DNA of 64,000 bases from Ligula intestinalis (lineage: Eukaryota > Platyhelminthes > Cestoda > Diphyllobothriidea > Diphyllobothriidae): positions 8,499,583-8,563,582 of the forward strand of contig JAYGXS010000004.1 in the NCBI GenBank assembly GCA_036362985.1, written 5' to 3'. Shown here piece after piece: positions 1-11,390 of the stretch; the first letter of the stretch is position 1, and the number at the start of each line of letters is the position of its first letter. The notes below the pieces were generated by a model. The model had not been told where the DNA came from and searched no databases. It worked only from the letters and a program-made list of their open reading frames with translations. A program made the translations under genes and the position numbers.

Positions 1-359
1 GCATCTTATTATTTACGGTAGCAGGCAGCGAGTGAGCGATCGACACCTGTTGTTAGCTAGTTTGGCTATAGGTTTGATTTAGCGCATTAATGGCACAGCA
101 GTCAATTCAACCAACTTCTAGGGGTGGCGTTCGGTACATCAAGGCTCCCTTTACTTACGGAGTAAATGTCAAGGCTGGACAATACCACCATAGGTAAACG
201 TAGTGTTATCTAACTAGTACGAAATGAAGGAGGTCGGTAAGGGAAAAATATCTGTCGTGGCAGTGTATCTCGTGCTGGTAGGCTCAAATAACCGTGAAAC
301 TGACGTGTGCTAAAGGATGATTGTGAACGCACGGCAGTTTCGATCGTCGATTTCCATCA

Positions 360-500
360 GGTTCAGCTTGTGCTCGTACTGGATTATAGCAATATTATGT
401 TTGCCTTGCATCTACCCCGCTTTTTCACTGTCCCCCCTCGCCCCTAGGCCCGGGGTCAAGAAAAAATCAAATAGACAGGAGATGGGAGAGGGCGCGTCAG
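360..500 (+). repeat. Dispersed repeat shared with 24020-24180
   Basis: Both stretches share ...ctggattata..., ...gcatctacc..., a C-rich tract followed by ggcccggg/ggcccggc, and ...ggagatggga..., in the same order and orientation. The copy at 24020 lies in KDM3 intron 3. Its nature is unknown. Confidence 0.5.
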
Positions 501-544
501 CCTCACGAGCTCATTGCTACTTCCCTCAATTTGACACTTTTACC

Positions 545-765
545 CAATTGGAGAAGACGAAGAGAGGCCAACTCAAAACCTAGCTCGACTCAGTCCTTCT
601 TCGACCCTCGGTATTTGGCCTCCGGCGTTGGCAAAGAGAATGGATCAGACCGTTCAAGTCTGCCGCCACGGATAGTCGCACGTGGAGAGGTACCATCCGG
701 GACATCATCGAGTCCGGCTAGATCAGGCATGATCACAGACTTAAGAAGTACAAGTTTGTGAGCCT
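545..765 (+). mobile_element. LINE 3' tail fragment (RTE-like family, copy 1)
   Basis: Across frames this reads W-R-R-R-R..GQLKT.LDSV, then REW, then a TWRGTIRDIIE segment ending at a PARSGMI-like end. The same order appears in copies at 31764-32460, 37150-37580 and 62440-63130. This matches the C-terminal end of a non-LTR retrotransposon polyprotein. It is 5'-truncated and frameshifted. Confidence 0.65.
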
Positions 766-3217
766 CGTTCTACGAATGTAGCAGTTAACACACAGGGTTT
801 CATCTCAAATCTATAAAATAATACATCAAACCAGACCAGGCTATGCATTTTTAACCTAGGATGCTTACAAAACCTATCCATAGCGTAATTTCAAAGCGAA
901 CCAGTCCAGCTGTATGTCTCGTGATTCTCTGACCTATGAGCCGGCTGCACGCACATAAGCCTGTATGTGCACACGTGGGCGTTAGTCGTCGTGCCACCCG
1001 CCTGTCCATTAACTGGGTTTTCACATCTGGTCAACTGGACTACGGCGTCGTTTCGAGGGCACAGTTTTGACCATAACAACTGTGCCCTCCTCCTTGTGTC
1101 AGTCCGGCAATTGCACAAGCTTGACGCACCGGAATGGGGAAAACAACGGTAGACACGCTACAACTGGGTAGAAGCCATTGGAAGCAGTCTTCACTTCGTT
1201 TCGGACTTCTGTGTTTGTAAACCTGACCTAACGGTCAAAACGGATTAGAAAAAGCAGAGTGGTTTATTTTCTTGAATTCCAGCTGAGCCATATCTTGCCT
1301 TGCAGACTTTCATTAATTAATCCATCTGATACACCCGTCAATTTGTGATAGGATTATATTTTTCCGAGTAGCACTAAGAATATTTTTTGCCCTGTGGGAG
1401 TCGCATTCTTTGATTTTTCTTCATTGCAGGATGGATCTGTCCCATCTAGGATTCGTCTGTGCGGTTGGATAACTTCAGATTTCTTCAACTAAAGTCAGCG
1501 TAGACGTTAGTATCGCATAACGACTACCAAGCCTGCAGACGTATTACGTGCAGCCCAGGTGGCCTACTCATGTCAGCCGCTTAAGTTGTTTTATCGCCGG
1601 CGTGAAGTGTGTGCCCGCACCTTTGCGCGGCTGTGGTCAATCGATAAAAATAGAAATATCGATCGACGCCATGACCTTGGTGAGCTGAAGATTTAGCCAC
1701 ACGCTTGTGACAAGCTAGCTAGGTGGATACGATGCGGCATGGTAAAGCAGTCGCACTGACGACGGTGAGAGCCACCTACCACAGCAATTACGCCCTCTCC
1801 CCGCCGTCCAAACCGAAGGTCGGCTTATGCGACACCAAAGAAGGTGTGGTAGCCCTATGCCATTCTTGTATTTACTCACAACTGTGTCGTACCTTTATTT
1901 CGGCAAAAATTCCCATTTCGTTTACGATTGAAAAGCCGTATTGGTAAACAGCTGTTTTCGGTCATTCACTTCAGGCCTTTATAGTGACCTGGAGAATGAG
2001 TGAGTGAAGTGGGCAGTTCTGTACAGTGCTTATATCATTCTTGGTGTGAGGGCATTTAGCTGAGAAAGGCAATCGATGATGCGATCCCACGCCAAGAACA
2101 CGTCAAGCCAAGCCGCGTCGTATACCCTGAATATGCGAAAATGACTACGTAACCCGTTTAGTGAAGAATACCAATAGGTAGAAAATATCCGCTATTTCAT
2201 CAACATGCAAACGAGTTAAAGTGTAGCGGGAAACGGTTGTACGCTAACTTAAACAAAAGGTTCTAAATGCAAGTTACAGAAATGCGTAATAGCAAGAGTT
2301 AGTCTAGACAGTTATGTACAAATGAAAATATGGCCAAGTTGTAAATGCGTACAAGTTTGGCAAAGGGCTACCACAGGCATACTGAGTCCGGCACGCAGGA
2401 GACGAGGGAACGACGAGATGGCTAACTGCCCTCCCGCCCCCAATATCACAAACGATATAGGCACTGTACAGAATCGCCCCCTTCACTCGTTTATCTTCCA
2501 TGTTACTGTAAAGGCCTGAAGTGAATGCGCGAAGACAGTACTTTGATTCGTAGACAGCTCTCTAGACTGATTCTATTTATTACGCAGTTCTTTAACTTGA
2601 ATTTATCGCTTATAGTTTAAGTTGGTTTACGCATTGTTAGATGGTACATTTCAATTGTTTTTAAGTACGTTATCAAAAGCGGATATCTTGCTCCTATTGT
2701 TGTTCTTCACTAGACGGTGTAGAGAGTCGACTTCGTCATATCCAGGGTATCGGGTTCGGCTTATCTCGACGTGTTCTTACCATGGGATCGAATCATCGAT
2801 CATTTACTCGCGCTAAAAAGGTTAAAACACATACCTGATAAGAAATGCAGTCAACGACTGCCAAGAGTGGCACTAATCTGGGTGTTGCATAAAGAATTTC
2901 GAATAGGGACGGTCGGAGGTCAGTAAATTTTCGTTCGTTGGGTAGACCTTGCGAATCCCCTGGGACAGCAACCGTGACCAGGTCGACGCTGATCACGTTC
3001 TCCTTGCCGCCGCGAGAGCATCCGAAATGGTTCTTCGTATGGTGATTCCAGCGGCTTGAGGACGCGGTTACGTGAGTGCAGCCGACTGAGCATTAGTCAA
3101 TCGATAGCGTTCGCGAAGTGGCAAGGAATGGCTGTGTGATTATATTAACTGGCAACGGACTATTGTGCGACTTTGTAGCGACCCCCTTCCGCCCGCAACG
3201 CTCAAGCTCTTACGTCT

Positions 3218-3535
3218 GCTAGCACGCATGCGCGTACCAGTGCCTGCCTACCCCAATCCAGTCTGACCAATAACCCTCAAGGTTGGCTCACAAATGACCT
3301 CACTGTGACGGCTGCCACGCTCCCACAATTCGTACACCGGTCTTCTCTCGTGAGTGGTTGTGCACTCGTCCAACAGTCAACCTCCTCCAACGTGTTCTCC
3401 ACTACCTGTGTACAGAATACACTATTACTCCCATCTGGCGTCTATTTTCTCCCCTCCCCCTACGGAACCGGGCCTGAAGATCACAATGGCCAGGGTTTCT
3501 CTTATTAACTTAAGCCACTGCGATAACTTTACCAG
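3218..3535 (-). repeat. Dispersed repeat family A, copy 1 (reverse)
   Basis: On the reverse strand it carries cttcaggcccggttccgtag, then the tgtacacaggtag and gttgactgttggacgagtgcac landmarks, and ends in gcgcatgcgtgctagc. The same landmarks occur in forward copies at 5845, 8597, 37665, 46148 and 51365. About 300 bp, probably a SINE or other short non-autonomous element. Confidence 0.65.
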
Positions 3536-3809
3536 CGAGCACAATCCATAGGCTTGCCATGGGGAAACGGTGAAGGTGAGTTAGGGTAATTTAAAAGATA
3601 GAGAAGGGCTGTAGCACGTTGGCGATGTAAGAAAATGTACATGCCCACCCTCATAGTTCAAGTTGGCTGTTTTTAAGTATAATGAATTTAGGAAAATGTT
3701 CGCATTCCAGGAACGGGTATATTTTTGTATACAGTATTACACGCCTACCTCTAATCCATTGTGTACATTAGGGTTAGAATCCATAGCCGGGCTTGGAGGG
3801 TTGTACAAG

Positions 3810-3810
<1 letters not shown>

Positions 3811-3859
<49 letters not shown>
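3811..3859. repeat. (ATT)n microsatellite
   Basis: About sixteen uninterrupted ATT units. Short A/T trinucleotide tails like this also mark the 3' ends of LINE copies such as the one at 49752. Confidence 0.95.
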
Positions 3860-3861
<2 letters not shown>

Positions 3862-4792
3862 CAAAGGTCTCGACCATATAACCTGGCGCAGACGATGTAC
3901 AAAGCTGCTGGGATTATTGGCGGCACTCTAAAAGGTTATGGTGTAGCGGTCTAAGTTGTGGGTGTACTCGGATCACTACAGTCATCTCAGGCTGAAAGTT
4001 ATAAGGCAGAAGGCACCTGTGAGAGAGACTTATTGTGTGTACTGTTGCTGTCTCAGGTGACAGCAGCTACTGACTGCGTCCAGCCACACCTGAGAGTGTC
4101 GACTGAGTGTTGTGCGGGGCGATGATAGCTGCCTTATTAGGATTGCGGAGCAAGTTCAAGTTGTTTGCTATTAGTGTGTTGCAATTGCTCGAGAGATTGT
4201 TGCCTGTAGAGGTCTTTACTGCATCTGCCGAGGGGTGGTATTTAAGTGTCACTTAGGCAGGCGTGCTTATTTGGACGTACGTGCGTACGTGACTGAATGA
4301 GCTGACGTCAACTATTGGGGCCACTGACACGCCGAAGAACGGAAGACGCTGGCGCAGCTATTATTGTTTAGCCAGAAGCAGCTGCGAGGTCAAACCTCGG
4401 GGAACGGGGTGCCAGTGAAAGAAAGTATTGGAACAGTTGTTTGTGGCGACGCCTGAAGTTTGGGCAGCGGGCCTTGGAGAACGAAGGGGGCAGGCATGTG
4501 GCCGTTCGCTACAATGGCAACCATCTGAAGTAATGTCGAACAGAAATTCGGCGACACTGCTGTTCAGATCTGACTTCAGCGCCACGCGAATACCATGAAG
4601 GGTTAGAGGCAGGTTATCCGACCAGTTTATTGCAACGTAGTGTGGTCTATAACTGGCGGTGGATGCGCTCAACCATACCGTTGCCTTCTGGATGCCGTTT
4701 GAATGCGAACACAGCCAAGAAGGGTGAGGAAGGCTTGGAGGAGGGCAGGCTCAAACTGGGCACCTCCTTCAACCATAATCATGGATGGGGCA
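3860..4792. other. Non-coding, nothing recognised
   Basis: No gene or clear repeat is identified. One full palindromic TGACGTCA (CRE-type) site lies at about 4309. Confidence 0.5.
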
Positions 4793-5070
4793 TCGAACAT
4801 TAAGACCAAGTGGTTAGAACGTTCGACTTCTAATCAAAGGATCCTGGGTTCGGGCCTCGGGAGGGGCACCACTTTGGGCTAGGTATGACTGGCTGATGAC
4901 GGCTAATGAGCCAGAAATGCTCATTCCAGTCTCTCTGTCGACAATGCTATCTACCTAAACGACTAGCCGATATGTGACTGCCAGCGAGGCTCCAGAATGA
5001 GCCCCAAGGCAGAGCCGGACGAGTGAGTTCCGTTAGAGGTCGGTGAACCTTAAGTCTGACTTTAATTTTG
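4793..5070 (+). mobile_element. tRNA-derived SINE (family C), copy 1
   Basis: It contains a diverged A-box (AAGTGGTTAGAACG), a B-box-like gggttcgggcc, then the family body: tatgactggctgatgacggc, taatgagccagaaatg, cattccagtctctc, and cccaaggcagagccggacga. It matches the better preserved copy at 39462-39740 along its whole length. Confidence 0.75.
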
Positions 5071-5129
5071 ATAGACACAAGAAGACCCGCAGAGATGGGC
5101 GTGGTGGAACTATCGCAAATAGTGGTTAA

Positions 5130-5300
5130 GGCTACGATGGTTTAACCCTAACGGATGCGATCTTCCAGGCCCGGTTTCTTAGGAGATTAGAGAGGTCTTG
5201 GGAAACCAGAGTTGTGGGAAGATTGCATTCTGTACAGAATAAATAGGAGAATAGTTAGCAGAAGGGTTGATTTGGTCTGGCGTGCTGTTCGACCGTGAGA
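5130..5300 (+). repeat. Dispersed repeat family B, copy 1
   Basis: Landmarks are aaggctacgatggtttaacc, gcgatcttccaggcccggtt, cttaggaga and ctgtacagaataaat. Family B shares the cttccaggcccggttccttagg core with family A but has a different flank and tail. Confidence 0.65.
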
Positions 5301-5844
5301 GCCATGTGAGAGAGCAGCGACGATGTGTCCGCTCTGTGTGGGAGCGGAATTCCAAGTGAATTTAGCGTCAGTAATCAAGGGCGGCTGCCGAGTCCTCGCT
5401 CAGTCTTGCGGCCTTTATGGCGATTGGTTGGGCCGCACAAACGTAGACATTGGCGTGGGTGGTGAGTGTCGCATGCGCCAGATTTCGTCCGGTCGGAGGC
5501 AGGCCGAAAAGTGCACTCGCGCTAGGACCTGCTCTGAGGGACCTTGTCCGTGACGTCAAGAGTTAGGTGGGTGTTAGGCAGCAGCGACCACTACAAAACT
5601 GTACATCTCCACTAATCAGTTGGCTATTTGGGCGACCAAAACGGAGTCACAAAGGAACCCCCTAATTTCCGGTGCAAAGTTGTCCATCGTCGTCGCCTAA
5701 ATATAATGAAGGAGAAAAGTGGCTGTTCAGAAGAATGTAGGTCTGGTTGATGGCAATGAAAAAGTCTGAAACTATCATTGATATGTTCTCAGAGTTTTAT
5801 AGCACATCCTGCCTAGGACGGAAAAAGGCAAAACGATCACAGAG
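5300..5844. other. Non-coding, GC-rich
   Basis: No gene is recognised. A TGACGTCA site lies at about 5551. Confidence 0.4.
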
Positions 5845-6150
5845 GGTAAAGTTAATAGGCAAAACCCTTGCCGCTGCGCTCTTCAGGCCCAGTTCCATAG
5901 GGGAAGAGAAGAAGTGAGGTGCCAGGTGCAGAAGTAGTAAAGAAGAGGTTGGATGACGTTGACAGTCGTACGAGTGCAGGACCAGCCGCGACGGGGCCGG
6001 TGTGCGAAGTGTGTGGGCGTGGCAGTTGTCACCGTGAGGTCCTGTATGAGCCAGTCCCAGGGAGATGGTGGGCCAGACCGGATTGGGGCAGACAGACGTT
6101 GGTGCTTGCGCACTTGCTAGCTGCCGTGCGATGCGAGCGTTCGTGCGGAG
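5845..6150 (+). repeat. Dispersed repeat family A, copy 2
   Basis: It contains ctcttcaggcccagttccat, aggggaagagaagaagtgag, gttgacagtcgtacgagtgc, gccagaccggattggggcag and gcgcacttgctagctgccgt, in the family order. It has no coding content of its own. Confidence 0.7.
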
Positions 6151-6414
6151 TGGGCTCAACAGATTTGTGGGCCTGGCTGATGACCACGAATTAGTCCGAA
6201 ACTATCATTTGCATATACATATGACTCATGCAATGCACAAATCGCTCATACTGTCTAGGATGGAAGAAGGCAAGACTGTGCGCCCGCTCATTAACTCCAC
6301 AGCAGTCTGCACTACATGGTATACTCATGCGCCATCATAAATACTTTTAGGATGGCCAGCCCTCGTGGCATCACTCAGGCCGTCCTGAGGGCAAGAGAAC
6401 CATCAAAACAATCA

Positions 6415-6885
6415 TGCCAGCGGGCGCATGCAGAACGGGCCAAGAGAGGGACCCTCAAGGGCGGACACCACGCGAGGACGCAAAGGAGTTAAGTGCACGC
6501 GAGACCCCCACCGGCCGGATTTCTGTTATACTGAGGTCACGCCTAGCCAGGGGCAAAGCATGCGCACCAAGTGTCACACTGAGGTCGCCGCACGATGCCT
6601 GCTGGCATGAGCCAATTGCAGAGGGGCTACTAGGGAACAAAGGCCGTTGGTCCTTAAATATGCTGCTATCGACAAGAGGCGAAACTCTGCTGCTGGGGGC
6701 ACGAGATTCTGCTGCTGGTGACACGGAACTCTGCTGCCGAGACGAGACCAAATACAGAAGATATGCTGCTGACAGACGCACAGAAGATAGAGTCGATGTG
6801 CATACAGAAACAGTGATAGTGAACTATTATCTGCCATCCTGTCTGTCTTCTCTTCTTAACACGCAACTGTGGGATATAACCAGTG
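6415..6885 (-). repeat. Dispersed repeat family G, reverse copy
   Basis: On the reverse strand it starts near taccccagttg-like sequence, runs through gaagagaagacagacagg, and contains several ggcagcagagt units. It ends in gtcctcgcgtggtgtc. Forward copies lie at 47010-47320 and 50830-51260. An open frame of 219 codons on the + strand over this stretch is a by-product of the repeat. Confidence 0.65.
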
Positions 6886-8204
6886 TCGACGCACGCACAC
6901 CCAAGTTTATAGCAATTACCTGCCAAATTAAGCAGGAATTTTTACCCAGTATTTGTTGTCAAGTTAGCCTCCATGTGCGCAAATTACCAATCATTTCCAC
7001 TTCCAAACCCCCTGGACTACTAAGATTCTGCATAGCTCTACGGGTCCACTACCAACCTTTCCACTCTATGTGAAACTGGCATCATGACACTGTAAATTTC
7101 GACTGCACTGGGGCACTCCCGCGAACACCTTCACTCTGCACTTCACTCGTCGCGTGGCCCAGGCCACATCTGTGACCAAAGCAGAGTCTTGCGACTGTCA
7201 TCTCTAGCTAGTCCGTTGATTGGTCGAATACGTGTCCCTACCCCGAATCATCACTTTGACGCAGAAAAGGACGAGTCATTAACCGAAAGACTGGTTAACC
7301 GACGGGCAGTTGACAACAGCTGCTGAAAACTTCCTCTCAACCAGTTTTTTTCGAAGCTACACTAAAATTTACTGACCAATTCTGCCTCTCGAACTTCTGA
7401 TTTGTAAACCTCGTGGTTTTCGATTTTTTTTAAAATCTGATATGACCTCTCTCTGTAGCAAACAAACTCCAGTGACGTGACCCGCCTCGTCTGATAAGAA
7501 GGTTTCACCAGCAGCTCGCAAAGTAATGTGCAACTTCTGGATTTTCGATGAGTTGTGTGCTTTTTTATTAGCGCCTAGGCAAGAAGAATGATGGCCGCCT
7601 TGATGATAAAAATGGGAGAGTAATTTACCGAAAGCATTCAGAGTATTTTTACGAAAGCAGAGATATTCGTTTTGTGTGAAGATAGAATAGCACAGTAACG
7701 ATTAAATACGAGCGTACATTACAGTAGATCCTCGGGAGACGAGCAGGCCCATCTACGAGCATTTCAGGTGAGGAGCGAGCCCATAGCAGAACATTTGTTT
7801 CAATTGACGAGCTACCGCTTAGTTAGCAAGTTGTCAATGTCCAAAAGTTGCGAAATTCTCTCACTTCGGGAGTGAGATTAGAGGAAACGCCAACGCCGAA
7901 ATCGAAAGTTACCTAGGTCTCCGGTCGACTAGAACTGTCTGCCTGGACTTAACAAACAGTGTGTCGTTGTCCTGACAAGGTTCTGATTCGGGGATGTAGA
8001 GGTGGACCGTTTAGAAAGACTAAACAAGGTGACTTAACCCTCCTCCTCTTCGCCACCTCCCAAAGATACTGAAGTTGAAGTGGTAGGAGAGTATGCTGGA
8101 CCCTGATATCCTGGAAAGAACCAGCCTCCACAGTGTTCCTGCCATGCTGAGACAGATATAAATACAGAGGAGCTATGACTGTGGGTAGATCACGGTGTGT
8201 TAAG
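6886..8204. other. Non-coding, nothing recognised
   Basis: Only short, unconvincing open frames are present and I see no repeat match within the window. Confidence 0.5.
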
Positions 8205-8560
8205 GCTAATAAAGTTAACTCTAACGACTGCGATCTTCCAGGCTCAGTTCCTTAGGAGAAGAGAGAGAAGTCATGGGAAGGTCAGAGTGATAGGAAGATT
8301 TTATTCTACAGAAGGATTTAAGAAAAGATAGCAGGAGATTTGACTCGCGGACAAGTGCATCCGTTCCCTAGTCGGGTCAGGTCCCGAGTGTCTAGTAGCA
8401 TTAATCCGAGCGGCCACCGGAAGCTGTATTTGTCCTAGCCAGGCTTGATGATAATGGGTCAGACCGCGACTTCGCGTGTTAGTGAGTCACCTCAGACATT
8501 GAGCGAGAGGTGAACGGGGCATTCATCGTGACTGCAGCCCTGGCGTGATGAGTCAGCGAT
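8205..8560 (+). repeat. Dispersed repeat family B, copy 2 (longest forward copy)
   Basis: It contains gcgatcttccaggctcagtt, ccttaggagaagagagagaa, ttttattctacagaagga, gcaggagatttgactcg and gtgcatccgttccctagtcg. It ends near ggcgtgatgagtcagcga. The 3' half matches, in reverse, 55870-56110. Confidence 0.7.
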
Positions 8561-8596
8561 CACAGGTTCCCACAGTGGGCGCTCGCGGCCAAAACA

Positions 8597-8860
8597 GGTA
8601 AAGTTAATGATGGAGGCACTTGCCACTGAGATCTTCAGGCCCGGTTCCGCGTGGAAATGGAAGAAGTAGTGAGACGCCAGAGGTAGGGAAAGTTGACAAC
8701 CGGACTAGTGCACAACCATCCGCGAGTGAATCGGCGCCCGAAGTGTTAAAGCATGGGAGTTTACAGGGCGGTCATGTGTGAGTCAGCCACAGGGAGATGA
8801 TTGGCCAGACCGGATTGGCGTAGATAGGCACTGGTGCGTGCGCACTTGCGCAGAATGGGG
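8597..8860 (+). repeat. Dispersed repeat family A, copy 3
   Basis: It lies about 35 bp after a family B copy. Landmarks are gatcttcaggcccggttccg, gttgacaaccggactagtgc, gccagaccggattggcgtag and gtgcgtgcgcacttgcg. Confidence 0.7.
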
Positions 8861-9749
8861 TCACTATAGGGCAATCGGGGCGGCCACTTTTTCGGTTCTA
8901 CTTCACTAAACCAGTCATCGAAATTTTTTTAATGAAAAAAGCATAGGAAACTGTGATAACTATCTTTGATGCGCGGACAGGAAGCTTGGTTATCCGTCTG
9001 ATCTTTTGCAATTATTCTAAGACTTATCGTCAGAGACAGCACTCGACCTGAAGTATCGCTGATGAGTTTGACTCTATTTCCAACCCAAAACACCATATGA
9101 ATCAATTTCCTCTTCCAGTCATTGCATCTTCTTCTGCTTCATGGAACAGAATTTTTCGCCTGAACTGACCATTTCTGATTTACTTGCTGCCATCAGCTAT
9201 CCATAACTCCGACATGAGGCTTAAAGCCGAGTTAATCAGTTTTTGGCGAGACATTTCTTTACTAGGCGACGAGCGCGGAATGCTGAAGGTCACGGGAAGG
9301 TTTCACCAATTTTTATGACACTGGTCTGTCAAATTATTCCCGGATTTATAATATTATGCGCAAAAACTTGAGGTCCAGATACAACCTGGTTCCAGAAATC
9401 GCCCCTTCTTCCTCTAGCGGGGATGATGAAAGGAATTTATAATAGTTAACCTACAGTTTCAGGTGTCGTAGCACAGAGGTTTAAATGCAAAATGTGGTCG
9501 GGCCGTGAATTCGACTACTCATTTTCAGTTCGGCGTTGGTCATTATTGCTCTCAGTAACTCACTCGTTGCCTGGTTTTTGCAAGCATACACGCTCTTTTC
9601 TGACCTCGTTTCTAACTAGCTCGTAACGCCGTTCACTTACATAAATCACTCCGGTTTATTTCCAGAGGAGCCAACAACGATGTAAATGGTAATCTAGAAT
9701 GCCGTAGCCTGCTATTGTAACACTTTAGGCTTCGTTAAATTTAGGAGTA
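8861..9749. other. Non-coding, nothing recognised
   Basis: AT-rich, with short open frames only. No gene is supported. Confidence 0.5.
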
Positions 9750-10281
9750 ATTATGCCGCAGCTGTCGCAATTAGAGTCCCTACCGCGGCGCAAATCCACC
9801 GAACCTGCCACCACAAGACGCTACAGTCGTGCGTCAGCCACCCAGCTGGTAGTCCGTTTGCTGGCGGATGATTGGCTGACGACGTGACTTCTAACGTGCA
9901 GCTGATTGGTTTACTTGGACTGGCGTCTGATCTGGCGTGAATCACGCTGAGAATAGACGCGAGACCATTGCCAACTGTTCACATCGCGCGTATATTTCTC
10001 TCGTGTGACCTTGCGCGCGCTCTCGGCTGTTAGCCTAAGCATCGCGCGATTCGAAAATGCATTTCAGACGTCAATGATCTGCGACCGGACTGCAGCGTTA
10101 TTCAGACTACGAACAAGTTGTAGGTTACGCACAACCGGAAGAGATTAATTGTTTTTTGCAACATCTTGCCTTCATTTCATATCTGCGCGACATTTTCAGA
10201 TACTGTCTGTCCGGGATACTACCTTCTTGTTATTCTTTGGCGCGTATGCGTCTTTTGTGGACTTTTGTGTAAATTTGTGCC
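9750..10281 (+). promoter_or_regulatory. Putative promoter and 5' leader of the KDM3 gene
   Basis: The stretch just before the first coding ATG has two ATTGG (inverted CCAAT) boxes near 9870 and 9904, a GACGTGAC element between them, and a GC-rich, CpG-containing patch at 9950-10040 (several GCGCG). No clear TATA box is placed well. The assignment comes from position and composition only; untranslated exons further upstream cannot be excluded. Confidence 0.35.
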
Positions 10282-11390
10282 ATGAAAAAACTTTGGGTTG
10301 CCTCAAACGCGAACCCCACAGGCTGTGGTACAGTTATGCAGCCCCTAGCTCCTACTCCGGTCGACGCACAACTTCCAGTTCAACCCAAGGTTCCCATTCC
10401 ACCTTCGCTGCGTCCGAATTTTCCCACCAACCAGTTCAACGCTATACAGCCTGCTGGCGTGCAGTTCATGGTATCTAATACCAAAACTTCCCATCCTGCC
10501 CTCAGAGGCACAACAACTTCAAACTTACAGAGTTCTCCCTCTGCTTGTCTTTCTGACATCTATGTGCCTTCGAGGAAGCGAAGTGATTTAACCACAAGTA
10601 CGCCATCGACGCAGAATGCTCATCTGCTTGATGCTCTATTGGTTGAACCACAGATGGCTGGTCGCAACCTCATGCAACCTGGGAATCGCAATCCCAGGCA
10701 AATGACAGGAGACGTTCTAGTCTGTCAGGATCCCAGTTCTTCAACATCTGGAAGGAATTCCATTCCTGCTCAGAGATCAGAAGCTGCATCTCAGCTCGTC
10801 ATCTCTTCAAGAAGTCCCTTGCGGAGGTCACCGGCATCGACAACGGTGTCCGAGGTCCACCACCAGCCGAACTCTAGTGCGCGACAAGTTTCATTTACTT
10901 TGCGCGAATTTAGCGACATCTCTGTGCAGGGTCTTGCGCAGGCTGACTACTTAAATCAACAGTCCAGGCTGCGTTCTTCCGGTAGCTTTCCGATTGTCCG
11001 ATCCCCAGGTCTTCCAACCCTAACTTCGCAGCCGGTCACATCTTCCAGCTTACTTCAAAATGTGCACCAGTCGACCCCAAGAATAGCCCCTCGAGCCAGT
11101 TATACTCCTCCTGTCGACTATCACCAGAATTCCAAAGATGTTCTAGAACTGCTGGCTTTGCAAAGTCAACAATTGAAGGAGCAGAAGCAGGAGATAAATC
11201 CAGCGGCACTCTTGCAACTGGCTCAACTTGAAAAACTTCGACAAACCTCACCTAATCCCACGGACGTGTTTTCGGCGATGGTTACACTCCTGACCAACGC
11301 GCTTACCCAGGGCGGTGCGCCTAGTAATACTGAATTGACTGGCATCGAAGACCAAACCTCGAGGAAACAAAGCAACTCTTTGAAGACGGG
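10282..11390 (+). CDS. KDM3: KDM3 exon 1 (residues 1-369), disordered N-terminus
   Basis: This is the first coding exon of the proposed gene. The ATG at 10282 has G at -3 and A at +4, and an in-frame TAA at 10270 closes the frame upstream. A second in-frame ATG lies at 10339. The donor is GG|GTAATT at 11391, leaving two bases that pair with the single base opening exon 2. The protein is rich in Ser, Thr, Pro and Gln and has no recognised domain. It contains one LXXLL motif (LDALL, residues 116-120) and a Gln/Leu-rich, probably helical stretch at about 286-322. Linking it to the KDM3 gene depends on a 6.1-kb intron and matching phase, so it is less certain than the C-terminal exons. Confidence 0.65.

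Larger units (their letters stand above)
1..3217. other. 5' flank, no gene recognised
   Basis: No open frame here has recognisable protein similarity or coding character. Two repeat pieces stand out: 360-500, which resembles 24020-24180, and a LINE tail at 545-765. The remainder looks like ordinary non-coding DNA. Confidence 0.6.

Noticed and set aside
6414..7073. 219-codon open frame on the + strand
   Set aside because: The first two-thirds overlaps the reverse copy of repeat family G, and the peptide has no recognisable features.
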